Of a stretch of 64,000 bases of DNA, positions 24,901 to 36,895 are shown piece after piece. Both the position numbers and the translations under genes were made by a program. The DNA comes from Siphonodentalium dalli (lineage: Eukaryota; Mollusca; Scaphopoda; Gadilida; Siphonodentaliidae). The notes below the pieces were generated by a model, which saw only the letters and a program-made list of their open reading frames with translations, was not told the origin of the DNA and did not search any database. Each line of letters begins with the position of its first letter. Position 1 is the first letter of the stretch. The DNA is taken from assembly GCA_032622095.1 (NCBI GenBank), contig CP136061.1:54135762-54199761 (forward strand), in the 5' to 3' direction.

Positions 24901-26374
24901 CGGTGAAATCGCTTTGATGTATCCAGTGTTGCGACATAGTAAACTGTTTACATGCTGCACGTGGCTACAAACTTCTATCAGATTTCGTCACATCGGAATG
25001 TGTATTTAAAGTCCCGGGAATGAGCATAATAAAACCCCGACTTCATGATCATCACTAAACTATTTCGCACGTTTCGGCCAGGTTAACAGTTCTTGTAACT
25101 TTTCTGGGTGGTCATTGAGAACATTTGTCTATCAAATCTCTCTTATAAGTTTTGATTGACGAATAAGGTTCACTCACAACTTTTCTGTTACCTTTGTTCC
25201 CTCTAAGAAAAACGCTCTTGAAAGCTGATCTCCGACATTAATGGTAAGAACAGCCAAGTCCTTGTGGTCTGCTGTCTAGCTGATACAAATTTTATTTTCT
25301 GTCTTTGTTGACAAATAAAATGATACATGGCCCTTCAAGGCCTACCGGTAATTGATCCAACACTTTAGTTGACATCGGAAAAAAAAAAAAAAATTGTCTC
25401 CAATTTTGATTTTATTGTTGTCAATTCAAGTCAACCACCTTATCTTGAACATCGATGTATAATAAATATAGATCGATGGCTTGAACGCCTTCCACAAGGC
25501 ATGCACATGTTTGTTGTATATAGACATTCACAGCCATTCCCGTCTGTGCAGCGACCTGATCTCTAATCTGTCTCTTTCAATGACTTTCTATGTGCCTTAT
25601 CAAACACTATTGTACCAATTCATCAAAAGAAGGTACTAATATTTTCAAGATATCATTTCATTTGAAGACTCTGCAAAAAGTAACTCCTCAAATTACTGTT
25701 CAGGAAGAGTTCTTTACTATCATGTAACTATTCCACTTATTTTCCACTTATTTTCTTTCTGTGCGTGTTTCATTTAAGGTCAGTCCACTGACAGGCTAGT
25801 GTTAAAGGTAAAACATCTTTACCCAAAGGTCCACTATAAGCCCTTGGTTGTGGTATACTGAGTGCATGTCAAACTCTGTCTGGCATAACAGTTGTGTCAT
25901 CAAAACTTGTCCCGACCGACACCGACAACACATTGTTGTCTGAACTATACTTACACTGTTATCACATAGATAATGTGATATTCTTTCATTATTACTGTGC
26001 TACTTTTGCACGTTCGTATCGGTAGTCTTGCTTTTCGGACAGCCTCTTCGGCTCCTGAGCATTAGACATGTGTCTTACGGGCGATCCTGAAGATCCCCTC
26101 GACATGAGTGTTTATGGTCGATCTACACGATCACCTGGTTTGAACACTTTGACCTAGACCGACAATAATGTCTGACTTTCTGCCAGTTTCCTTGCGAAGT
26201 TCTGCCATTTTCCGTTCTTGCGAGGCAATCTTTTTCTCCAGAAATCGTAGCGCAACCATCGTTTGGTCTTATGCTTACGCAGATTATCCACTGGAGATTT
26301 ACAGTAGACTCTGTCAGAGAAAAACAGACACCTCAGATTCTGACATATTTGTAAGAGCAGCACAAATTTTCAGC
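21921..26374. other. Interior between the 4.7-kb inverted arms
   Basis: No frame above about 100 codons and no transposase motif. TGCATGTA words cluster at 23520-23580. If this was an autonomous element, its coding sequence has decayed beyond recognition. Confidence 0.45.
24292..24372. repeat. Possible Tigger/pogo-like terminus
   Basis: TACAGTAAATGTTGGTGTAT followed by AAGTCGCATCTTTT resembles pogo-type ends containing TATAAGTCGC. A partial inverse (CGCCTTATACA) lies at 24370. Weak. Confidence 0.3.
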
Positions 26375-26590
26375 ACGTCTGATTGTGAGCGCCAAGAAAT
26401 CAAACTGAGTATACAGGTATGCGCAATGCGCATGCTCGGAATAACTAAAAACTTTAACTGGGAAACGGAACAAACTAAACAAAATGTTTCATGTTTCCGG
26501 TTTTTGAGTGGCGGTTTGCGAGGTTAAGATAAATCTTAATTCTGTATGAATTATGTCAGGTGAGTAGCTAATTTTTGAAATAAAATCACA
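26375..26590. repeat. Right arm of the inverted pair, about 190 bp
   Basis: Reverse complement of most of 21574-21775, plus a terminal part matching 21873-21920. It reads GAATTATGTCAGGTGAGTAG near its end, which includes a consensus splice-donor string CAGGTGAGT. Confidence 0.65.
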
Positions 26591-26922
26591 TGCCAAACTC
26601 GGTCCTGATGAAGTTAAACAATAACGAAAGCGCTAGACCTATACTACAGGTTATCTGAGTGTTGAAGATTTTCTCTGGAGTTTTATCTCGATTTTTTGCC
26701 TTTCTCGCCAACTTCAACACTCAGATATGGCCTTGTGTTTTTCACTCTCCGATGTCACCAGTGACACAGCTTAACCACAGTGGATTTTCATTCTACGAAC
26801 CCTCCAACCACTGGGGATGAACAAGAAGGACTTTCAGTCAATTTATCTACAAAAGTATATTGTCAACGAGAGGAAACTTCCAGTCAAAAATTCAGAGAAT
26901 TAGTTGATAACACCTTGGTGAC

Positions 26923-27899
26923 CAGTGTTCGCGCTGGACCGAAAAAAACTTTAGCCAAAAGTTTAGCCAAATGACAATTTTATTAGCCAAATGAAAAAAA
27001 CTTTAGCCAAATTTATTTTGGCCAAATTAAAAAAAAACTATGGCCAAATTAAATCATCGTTTTCTGGTCGGTTCACAATTAATGACTAAAACGTCAAATC
27101 TAAGAGGCACAGGTAAATACACAATAATTGAACTAATTGTGATGAACTAGAAATATTATTATATATATCATTTATTAAAAATTATTAATCTTTATGTGAA
27201 AGAGTGGGGGGGGGGGGGGGGGGGGCAATTCGGGATTGTCCTTCTTAATGTCATTATTTTTTTGTTTTATATCAATATATTTGTTTAAATCATTAAATAT
27301 TAATTATCCTTGCGAAAATATCTAAGTGACATCTGGAAACTAATAACTTAATATTGTTAGGCCATTATCAAATTACAATCTGTCATAAAAGCATGCATAT
27401 TATTTTGAATGTATCGGTATTGACGACAAATAGCCACAAAATATCTGTCGTGATTCACATTTGGCTGATTAAGCTATTGTCTTACACTTGGTGCTCATAA
27501 ACCTTGACCGTCATAAATACAATGTCATCATAAACATGCATTGTGCAGGATCCCCGTGAGTGACCAGACAGACAATGGGGGATTAGCGGATTAAATGTAA
27601 AATAATGATATGACCTTTTGCTGTTTCGTGCAGAGTGACGGGTTTCCCTTTGTACTGTCCGCGATCGGGTTTCCCTTTGTACAGTCGGCGATATATTCCC
27701 ACTTACGTATATGATGTTTTCGGACTAGATCGTTCACATCACAGAATTGAAAAGCCACTTGCCAAAAATTCATGCTTCCAGTCTCCATTTGGGGGTCAAC
27801 AAAAGTTTAGCCAAAATGTTAGCCAAATGAAATTTTTATTAGCCAAATTCGAAAAAGATTAGCCATTGGCTAATTTGGCTACCGACAGCGCGAACACTG
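26923..27899. mobile_element. hAT-like non-autonomous transposon, 977 bp
   Basis: Ends are CAGTGTTCGCGCTG and its inverse, with a perfect 8-bp target duplication TTGGTGAC (26915-26922 and 27900-27907). Subterminal regions repeat TTAGCCAAAT many times on the left and the right, the sort of motif array to which hAT transposases bind. It contains a 20-G run (27206-27225). No transposase frame is present. A related end, GGCAGCGCGAACCCTG, occurs at 53445-53467. Confidence 0.88.
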
Positions 27900-27928
27900 T
27901 TGGTGACGCCATGCATTTCTCTAGGCAG

Positions 27929-28192
27929 TCATGTGACATGATATGACTGGTTATTCAAATCTCTGAAATTGTCAGAATCGAAGTCTGATGAAGATCTTTC
28001 TTCATCGGATCCAGAATTCGCGTGAAATAATAATTCGGTCTGACATTCAGATTCCATCTTGTCAATATGATTATTGTAATTCAACTGTTCAAAAAACACG
28101 GCCAGTTTCTGACAATGCAATATCAAAGACGCCGGCGCTGACATGAGCAGCACTACGGGCACGTGTAAATCGTGCAACCACGGCATCAGCAT
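27929..28192 (-). other. Unassigned open frame, possible exon
   Basis: 87 codons from an ATG, ending MESECQTELLFHANSGSDEE then an acidic/serine-rich tail and TGA. It has coding-like composition but no recognised domain, splice sites or neighbours. Confidence 0.2.
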
Positions 28193-28470
28193 ATTTATTA
28201 CTTTGAAGTTTCAATTACAATGTTGCAATCTTGGAAAAAGTATTCACACTGTTTAACCCTACATATTGCATTGTGAGATTGATCAGATTTAACCTTTCAT
28301 CGTGTGATTGCATGAGCGCTTGATTTGTAGCTGATGCGCTCACATAATAGCTTGCCATTTTTTAATTTCGCCAGCACCCTGCGTGCGCAGGGGCTAAAGC
28401 GCACGCTAAAATTGAAGGTCTGAGTTTGGAAAGACTTTTGGACTCAATATTTCACTCTTATGCATTGGGG

Positions 28471-28670
28471 AGCCCCCTGGTGACTGAGTTGATAAATTAC
28501 ATGGTGCATTAAACCAATTAACATATTTCATTTTATTGGTGTTGGTTCAAATCGTGATAAACATGGATTTGTGATCCACTTAATGGGAAGATAATATGAT
28601 CAAGCTGTTTTGAATCGTGATAAACATGGACTTATTGTGATGCACATAATGGGAAGATGACATGGTTCAG
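28471..28670 (+). mobile_element. Possible tRNA-headed SINE with a duplicated tail
   Basis: TGACTGAGTTGATAAATTAC resembles an A box and GGTTCAAATCG (28544-28554) is a near-perfect B box. The following unit AATCGTGATAAACATGGA is repeated about 63 bp later, giving a tandem tail. The head is diverged, so this is tentative. Confidence 0.45.
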
Positions 28671-28671
28671 A

Positions 28672-29040
28672 TAGCGGGCTAGCATCACTAAATTCACCCT
28701 CTGGGGACCTCATTCTGCTTAGGCATTATCTCCTGGAAAGTATCTTTATTACAAAAATTTCTTTAGAAACTTCTGCACATGGTTTCTATTTCTTTTTTAG
28801 TTTAGTTTCTCAAAATCCCCAAATTGGCAGACGACACACTGCATAATCGAGGTTCCCAATGGGTGTACATCACAATATTCACCATTTTGGGAACCTCAAT
28901 CCGAGTCTGTCTCCCATAGCAGATGAGGCCATGCAGAATGAGGTCCCCAGATGTTGAATTTGGTGATGCTAGCCCGCTATGCGGGATAGCGTCACTAAAT
29001 TCACCCTCTGGGAACCTCATTCTGCAAATGAGAGACACAC
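28672..29040. mobile_element. GTGTGCCTG double-palindrome MITE, copy 2, left-truncated
   Basis: Starts inside the left palindrome (TAGCGGGCTAGCATCAC), has the same spacer as copy 1, a complete right palindrome and the TA flank. Confidence 0.78.
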
Positions 29041-29042
29041 TA

Positions 29043-30226
29043 AACTCAGACTTGGTATCTGGGCATGGTTTTCAACTCCTTTCCAGGCATTGGTGATTTC
29101 AACATGCAGTGGAGTGATATCGCATTGAAATTAACCCTATCTCTGTACTCTCTTTCCTACATCCATAAACAGCAATAAATTACTCCTGCATAACAGGTTA
29201 CGGGAGCAATTGCTCCCGCAATTCACAAATGAGTAAATGTTCATCTTATTGGTAAATTGAATAGTTATTACTGTATAATATATATTAACGTTTTAATTTA
29301 CAATGTACATTTTATTGTTTCTACTTTGTGTTTGTGTTGATTTAAATTGTTATTCCCTGGGGTCTTATTACAATGAATGCCAAGTCAATTACTAGTAGGG
29401 TCCATGAAATTTTATTAATAAATAATTCAATTAAAATAAATCTATGAAAACAATACTAGTAGCAGTTGTTGTACTATTTTCGGCATCAAGTTGCTCGAAA
29501 TGCACAGCACTCAGGTGGCTTTTTTGTTTAAGTGCTGCTCCAGAGTCCATTTGGAAATAAAAGACTAACTGGCTGCCATTTTGTTAAACTGTTTTAAGGC
29601 TTTGCCGGTATTTTTTTTTCTGAACGCGGTCAGAATGCTTGGCGCATGCTTTACAATAAGCTTTCATGATTATTATTTTTTTTTCAAAATGTGGGTGCGT
29701 TCGATATGGTTTGCCAGGGTTTCCGGTGAGAATACATTCCGGCCAGAAGTTCACACTAAAGCGCAGGTTTCCACTGTGAAAAAAGACGGGTGCGATACAT
29801 CAAGCCAGGGAAATCGAAAAAGGCGGGCGCTGCCGGGCGCAAGCGCAATAGCGCCCACTGAGGAGGACTGCATAAAACTGGCAATGTCTTGATATGGCCT
29901 AGCAGCTTAAATGATACCAAACCCCAATAATTCAAACTCATACATTATGTATTGTCTGAACTTTTTTTGTTTTCTGCATTATTAAGCTCAGCCTGTTAAG
30001 CCCACAATCCTGTTTCAATTATTAAAGAAAATTTATTGCTGAATATTTCTTGAATTTCATTCCGAATATCCTGTTCTTCTCTTGAAATCAAAGTCTTCGT
30101 AATTACCAGAGTGTCTCATTGACGTCAGCCATACTGCTTGGTAATGCAAAGTCATGTTTTTACAACTTGCAATATCACGGTTCTTTAGTTGTCTGCCTGT
30201 CAGGGGAATAGGCGCAAGCCTTGAAA
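29043..30226. other. No gene recognised
   Basis: Contains a GGGAGCAATTGCTCCC hairpin at about 29202-29217. The 103-codon frame at 29581 has no recognised domain. Confidence 0.45.
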
Positions 30227-30228
30227 TA

Positions 30229-30406
30229 GGGTGTCTGTCATTTGCAGAATGAGGTCCCCAGAGGGTGAATTTAGTGATGCTACCCCACTTACAACTCAGC
30301 AGAATGAGGTTCCCAGAGGGTGAATTTGGTGATGCTAGCCTGCTATGTGGGGTAGCATCACTAAATTCACCCTCTGGGGACCTCATTCTGCAAATGACAG
30401 GCACCC
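30229..30406. mobile_element. GTGTGCCTG family MITE, short copy 3 (178 bp)
   Basis: GGGTGTCTGTCATTTGC and inverse between TA dinucleotides (30227-30228, 30407-30408). One partial and one complete palindrome, without the 213-bp spacer. Confidence 0.78.
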
Positions 30407-30454
30407 TAGTTCAGCACATTGATTTTGTTGTTACCAGCCTGAGGGATATGGGGA

Positions 30455-30830
30455 TTTTTATGCCCCCATCCAAAAATGGGGTATATTGGATTAAATGTGT
30501 ACATCCTTATGTCTGTCCATATGTCCATCCATCCATCCATGCATCCAGCCACTCATATCTCAACCAGGAGGGCTTTCAAAAGAGGGTTCATTGACGTTGT
30601 TCCCATTTTCCGTTCAAGAGTTATCCCACTTTGTTTATCTGAAAAATGTTGGATTTCCGTCAGCTCATATATCTCAACCATGGGTTATCGGATCTCGATG
30701 AAATTTTGTTTGCATGTTTGGCATCAGTAGCTAGGGCTTTCAAAAGAGGTTTCATTGACATTGTTCACATTCTCCATTCTGCTTTCCGACCTGCCCTTAT
30801 TTCAATTTTCACCATGGGGGTAACCCAGCA
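30455..30830. repeat. Diverged repeat with CCATCCATCC block
   Basis: ATGCCCCCATCCAAAAATGG, then CCATCCATCCATCCATGC and two GGGCTTTCAAAAGAGGTTTC-like units about 170 bp apart. The overlapping short frames are artefacts. Confidence 0.6.
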
Positions 30831-30994
30831 CCACGGGTGTGCAACCTCTTGTTTTGTTGGGTGTTTAGGGTTGGGTGGGTTGGGAAGGAGGTGGTTAAGC
30901 TGTCTACTCCCCTTTTACTTTGGCCAAATTTTTCAACCAAGAACAGAATTTCTTGCTTGACTGTGCAATAGTTGGAAACTTCAGACTAATAGTA

Positions 30995-31100
30995 TAGTAA
31001 TGCTCTAAGTAATCGACTCTTTAACGACAGCAGAATTATGGGTAATTTTTCAGGATTTAGTCGGAAATATGGCTTGTTGCCATTCATCGGAAAGCTCTCC
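30995..31100. mobile_element. CAGTAATGCCC MITE, copy D, exact half element
   Basis: Only the left arm is present. It stops at GGAAAGCTCTC, the centre of the hairpin in the full copies. Confidence 0.8.
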
Positions 31101-31520
31101 TCGAGAACAGAATGTTAGGTGTGTACTGGAAAATTGTGAACATAACAATAATTAGCTTTGAGACCAAATTTCCAGGTCTACCCCTTCTGCTGTCGGACTA
31201 AATATAGACAGTATCCATAGTATGAGTGGAAATTCAAAGTGACATGGCAATTAAAATTAGCTTGTGGTCACAGGCTACTGCCTGTTAAACCACCGGTGTC
31301 CTATAGGAGATCAATGATTTACGTGACATGATGTCAATGCTTCCATTTCAACATTCCTGTAATTTTAGTAATTTGTCACGTTTTAGGTCCGGTCCTCAAT
31401 GGTTACTTGGGACCTTAAATCCTTCCTAATCCAATTTACAAACCCAATAATGATTTGAGAAGATTGTTCATAGTGTGTGGGTTGGTAGTAAATTACTTGT
31501 TCAAGGCTGAACAGGAGAAC
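31101..31520. other. Nothing recognised
   Basis: Spacer between the half MITE and the TTAA-flanked element. Confidence 0.45.
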
Positions 31521-31524
31521 TTAA

Positions 31525-31871
31525 AGTGATGTGAAACACTTCGGTAGTGTGATCAAATAGAAATGGAGAAGTTTGCTCAAAGTTGTTATTTTTATGAATA
31601 TTAATCCAAATTGACAACACACATCGTCATTTATATGTATTAATTAAATGCAATGACTCTCGATGGCGAAATCGTGTGCGCTAGTTTATCGCCAATAGTT
31701 GTGTCCTGAATCTGATGTAAATATTTACAATTGAGCGTATTTCAGACGATGTTTTCCATGGAGTGGTATGGTCGATTTCTTTTAAGTTTTCGGCAATGTT
31801 AGTATAATGCTACATTCCCCAGGTAAGGCATATCACTTGAGTACACACCCGAACAAGTCCATAATATGTCT
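31525..31871. mobile_element. TTAA-flanked element, AGTGATGTGAAACACT family, full copy
   Basis: TTAA at 31521-31524 and 31872-31875. It begins AGTGATGTGAAACACT and ends CCATAATATGTCT. It has no long terminal inverted repeat. Fragments recur at 56640-56840 (inverted), 56899-57195 and 59490-59585. Confidence 0.65.
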
Positions 31872-32030
31872 TTAAATGTATATTTTGCACTCATCAAACC
31901 GAATTTGTCACAATCACATTATTGTATTATAATATTATTGGGTATTTAATTTAATTACCCAGTTTCGCAAAAATGGTATCTGAAAGGTTACTGAGGTTTG
32001 CTGAATCTACAGTCCTAAATTAATCTAGAT

Positions 32031-32240
32031 ACCCCCGGCGGCTCAGTTGGTAAGGTGCATGCCACATTAAGCAAACATATAAAGCTGTCCAGTGATGGTG
32101 AAGCTGGTTCATATCTAGATCATGTCATGAATATCTACTATGGCTTAGCCTTACACCCGTAGAGTTCATATTCCACCAGTAAAAAACCTTGGGAACTTTT
32201 TAAAGTTTTGACAAGGAACCTAATAAAGTTGATAAAAATA
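32031..32240 (+). mobile_element. tRNA-headed SINE-like element
   Basis: The head has GGCTCAGTTGGTAAGG (32040-32055), like a tRNA A box, and GGTTCATATCT (32106-32116), like a B box, at tRNA-like spacing. The body, starting ACACCCGTAGAG and including AACTTTTTAAAGTTTTGACA, recurs at 53464-53535 and inverted at 53755-53835. The tail is CCTAATAAAGTTGATAAAA. The CCCCCGGCGG start and internal promoter boxes fit a Pol III SINE. Confidence 0.6.
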
Positions 32241-32275
32241 ACATGGGAAATATATTTCTTAGTTAGTTGGTGGAG

Positions 32276-33545
32276 TTATTCCCCTTTTTCGACTTAGAAC
32301 ATTTTCGCAACATGCATAATTTTGTCCGAGCTTTTATTCCTACATTTTTCGGTCAACAGGTTTAAGATTAGGGTTTATAGGGTTGTGCACCTGCAATGGG
32401 AACTGTTATTTTATTATTATACCCCCCCGCTTAGGGGGGTTATACTGGAGTCAGCTGCACCGTCCGTCCATCGTCTGTCCGTCCGTCGTCCGTGGACACA
32501 AATTTGTCCGGAGTTTTTCTCAGTCGTTTTTTTTATCAATTTCCGTGAAACTTGGCACAGCTAGACATCAACCACCATGGGAACCTGTGCACCTGCGATT
32601 ATGACGTCTGTCAGACTTGTTTTGGTGGAGTTATCCCCCCTTTTTCGACTTAGAAATTTTTCGCAACATGTATAATTTTGTCCGAGCTTTTATTCCTACA
32701 TTTTTAGGTCAATTTTTTTTAACTTGGCACAGATATTTAGTACTATGGGAACCTGTGCACCTGCAATTATGACGTCTGTCCAACATATTTTGGTGGAGTT
32801 ATCCCCCTTTTTCAACTTAGATATTTTTTTGCAACATGCCTAATTTTGTTCGAGCTTTTATTCCTACATTTTTAGGTCAATGTTTTTATACCGTAACGAA
32901 GTTAGGGGGGGTATACTGGAGTCAGCTAGTCCGCCGTCCGTCCGTCCGTCCGTCTCAGTTTTTCTCAGTCGTTTTTTGATCAATTTCCTTGAAACTTGGC
33001 ACAGACATCAACCACCATGGGAACCTGTGCACCTGCGATTATGATGTCTGTCGGAACTTTTTTGTTTGAGTTATCCCCCTTTTTCGACTTAGAAAATTTT
33101 CGCAACATGTATACTTTTGTCCGAGCTTTTATTCTTACATTTTTAGGTCAATTTTAAAAAAACGTGGCACAGATATTTAGTACCATGGGAACTTGTGCAC
33201 CTGCGATTATGACGTCTGTCTGACATTTTTTGGTGGAGTTATCCCCCTTTTTCGACTTAGAAATTTTTTTGCAACATGCATAATTTTGTCCGAGCTTTTA
33301 TTCCTACATTTTTCTTTCAATGTTTTTTAATCTTGGCACTGATATTTAGTACCATGCGAACCTGTGCACCTGCGATTATGACGTTTGTCCGACATTTTTT
33401 GTGTGGAGTTTTTCCCCTTTTTCGACTTAGAATTTTTTCGCAACATGCATAATTTTGTCCAAGCTTTTATTCCTACATCTTTCGGTCAATAGGTTTAAGA
33501 TTAGGGTTATGGTTGTACACCTGCAATGGGAACTGTTATTTTATT
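32276..33545. repeat. Tandem array, about 166-170 bp units
   Basis: GTTATCCCCCTTTTTCGACT recurs at about 32631, 32797, 33069 and 33239, with diverged starts at 32276 and 33408. Longer units carry an extra GGGGGGTATACTGGAGTCAG plus CCGTCCGTCC block. TGTGCACCTGCGATTATGAC is in every unit. The short frames inside are artefacts. Confidence 0.82.
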
Positions 33546-34204
33546 ATTTTAACTAAATGTTTACTGACATGTGAAACATCATAGTATTTTAAAAACGGGG
33601 GGTATCCTTAGTCCCATTTGGACAGTCACACCTCTACTTTTAACTAAATGTTTACTGACATGTGAAACATTTTAGTATTTTAAAAACACGGGGGTATTCT
33701 TAGTCCCATTGGGACAGTCACACCTCTAGTTTATATCGGTTCCTATTCAACAATATTCAAGGCCCTGATTTTTTGTCAACTCAAATCTAATACCAGACCC
33801 ACAATTGTATTAAATGCGTCAAAGATGCGTCGTATGAAATAATTAGATGTGTGTCAGACGCACCACAGACGATTCTTCGTCGGTGATGTGTCTAAAATCC
33901 GTCTTTGTTTTATACAACGGATTTTTGATGATTCGAATCTAATACATGTTACCAGAAAAGCCGAAAGCTGCCGAATTACCGAATGCAAATAATATGATAA
34001 TTATATGATAATGAGGGAGGTTCCCGATATCTGCGGAAATGCCCACATGACGTGATTTGTCTAACGCTCTCTTTATTATAAAATTGTAGACATATATATG
34101 GTACATATAGCATGGCTTAGGTAACATTGTGCAAATTGTAATTATTAGAAATTATTCTGGTAGTTTGTTTTCTCAACCAACAGGGGATGTCACATCTTAT
34201 AATG

Positions 34205-35265
34205 GATATGGTACCACTGATTTATAATAATTCATATATACCGGTATTCCTTATTATAAGGGGTAGGGGGTGGTAGCCTATGATTTATAATAATTCATAT
34301 ATACCGGTGTAACAGTTTATCTTACTCTAATCAAATTTTGCTCATATAAAGTTAATTTCTCGCCATTTCATGACTATATAAAGCAAATTAAACGATAGAA
34401 TCATAAGGTAATATTTTGACATATTTATGCTATTATTGGGTTAAGTTAAACTTCAAAATAAAAAAAATAAAATAAAAAATAATAGTTTTCTCGGCATTTC
34501 TTGCCATAATAATATAAAATAAGTGAGGGGAAAAAAAATGTACGAGTGGGGGGTAAAAAAAACCCAGGGTGGGGGGGAAGATACCCCGGGGTATTTTGAC
34601 TTAGAAAATCCCTGAAATTTGTTGTCCGGATGATAACTTTACTAGAGCTTATCGGATTCAATGATAATTTGGTATATTACTTTCTCCCACCAAAACACAG
34701 GTCAAGTTCAAATTTGAGTTCCGTCCGCCAATTTTTACCAGAGTTATGCCCCTTTTTTTTTACCAGTTTCCGCCGACCCAAGAGAGGGCGTATTTTGCAC
34801 GCCCAGCGTAGCTCTTATTATAAGGGATATGGGGTGATACCCTGATTTATAATAATTCATATATACATGTATTCCTTATTATAAAGGGTAAGGGTGGTAC
34901 CACTGATTTATAATAATTTAATATGCCAGTATTCCTTATTATAAAGGGTAGGGGTTATAGTTGTGGTCTCTGATTTATAATAATTTCTACCCGGTATATA
35001 ACGTTATTCCTTATTATAAGGGTAGAGTGTGATAGCCTATGACTAAAATAATGCATATATACCGGTATTCCTTATAAGGATAGGGGGTGGTACCACTGAT
35101 TTATAATAATTCATATATACCAGTATTCTCATTGTAAGGGGCAGGGGTGGTACCACTGATTTATACTAATTCATATATACCGCTGTTCCTTATTATAAGG
35201 GGTAGAGGGTGGTAGTCTCTGATTTATAATAATTCATATATACCAGTATTCTTTATTATAACCTT
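34205..35265. repeat. Minisatellite, about 63-bp units, in copy 1
   Basis: Units contain TGATTTATAATAATTCATAT, then ACCGGTATTCCTTATTATAA and GGGGTAGGGGGTGGTA. About eight units are recognisable, interrupted by unrelated sequence at 34303-34815. Confidence 0.8.
34303..34815. repeat. Insert within the minisatellite of copy 1
   Basis: AT-rich sequence followed (34626-34760) by a diverged unit of the GGATGATAACTTTA / AGTTATGCCCCTTT repeat family seen in the 11-13 kb arrays. Confidence 0.5.
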
Positions 35266-36895
35266 ATATTTACATGCATGGTATACATATACATGACAAT
35301 GGGTTGCACGATATAACATTGATTTGTACTGTGCCTATTATAGTATTTTATAGCGGCCTGCTCTTCCGTGGCGAAGCCGTGAAGCGAAGCGACCTATGGT
35401 TTATGTATGCGAATATGAGATATACTAATCAACTTTTTTCAGCCAACTCTAAACAATAGATTGAACTTACCGAAAATAGAATAATTATTCATAACTCAGG
35501 GGTCAGCGGAGTCCAAAAAATTATTGTTGGCAGCGGCCCACCAGTTTTGTTGTTGATTAATACCACCTCGATATGTGTAGCCTAATTGGGCAAAATGCTC
35601 CAGGGCAAAAATAAAAAACTTTGTTCCGGCAAATATTAGCTATACTTCATCATATGTACATGTAGGAACATCATGCTCCTAAAGCCAATGATATTTAAAA
35701 AAAAAATTAATGTAGATTAAACCGAAGCTATGGTTAACAAAAAGTAAAATTGCATGAAAAAGTTTTGTTTACATATTTGATAAAATTATTAAAAATATTC
35801 GCCCCAAAAGAGGAATCTAGGGGCCTTACTGGCCGTTTAGATATTATCTTCTAATTTCTAACGTTATTTCCGCCTAAAAGATTGATGAATTATTCGACAA
35901 ACGGAAACTATAAGTTCCGATTGAAAAGAGTCCTTTTAAGATTGCTTCTTGGGATCTTATATTTACATATACCGGATATTCATTTTCTTGTGTCCCGTTA
36001 CGGTTTATCATCAAATCCTTCTAAAGATAAAAATTCATCCGATAATCCCATGAACATGCAGTAACAAACGGGTGCAAATTACGTTTACGTATGATCATAT
36101 TATATCTATATGTACTATATACATCCTCACATGTGCACATATATATTTGTGTGCAATCGCGCACATACATATAATAATTTATACTGTATTTTAATATATA
36201 TATGTATAACATACCAATATATGTAGGCCTCTATATCTACAAGTGACCATTTTATGACGGTAACAGGGAGTGCATGCACCTATAAATATATCAACCGATG
36301 TATTAGATTCGACATGACGAAGTTGCGTCCGTCTGAAACAAAATTGACTGCAGTCGCATCACCGATGGATTTAATACAATTAGATTCGAGTCGACATTAT
36401 CCGTCGCTTAAACAGGCCTCAGGTGCTATTATGTTTTTTAATACAAGTTTATCACCAAAAGTAAACTGCAGATGACCATTCTGGTCCAAGCCTGGTGTTG
36501 AGTCGTGGACTGGGAGTGGATAATTGTGATATGTATAAACTTCGCGGGTACATACTTCGTATTTCGTAATTTATTACGATCGACTATCTGAGCGCTTCTC
36601 CACTTCTCATATGCCATCATGAACTTCTTCCTAATCTACTTGGGAATGCGAGTTGATTAGATTTTGAGGGGAATTGGTTCATTTGAGAGGACTATACTGT
36701 CACTATAGGCAATCAATGGAGTGTTGGTTCTTCACTGGGACACTTTTAAGAGGAATGTAAAGTGACCAGTATTTGATGCTGATTTATGTTAAATTCTCCA
36801 GCGCATACCATATATAAATATTAATATTTAGAGCTGAGACCATGCGATACTTCTCAAATCTTAACATTTTGAAGATAAAAGTTTATAATTATCAG

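Larger units (their letters stand above)
33761..36418. mobile_element. Large Harbinger-like non-autonomous element, copy 1 (about 2.66 kb)
   Basis: Its left end corresponds to the right end of 51663-53277, and its right end to the left end of that copy, both reverse-complemented. It retains GGCC termini, the ACCCACAATTGTATTAAATG block and the minisatellite. The 3-bp flanks (CAA and TCA) no longer match. It is longer because of an insert of other repeats at about 34303-34815 and extra sequence at about 35320-36090. Confidence 0.75.

Noticed and set aside
26168-26527. 119-codon plus-strand frame
   Set aside because: Its C-terminal half is the inverted repeat arm at 26375-26590; no recognised domain in the remainder.
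29581-29892. 103-codon frame
   Set aside because: Low-complexity phenylalanine-rich start and no match to a known family.
34205-35265. CRISPR-like array
   Set aside because: The 63-bp units repeat over their full length without unique spacers, and the genome is eukaryotic; it is a minisatellite.
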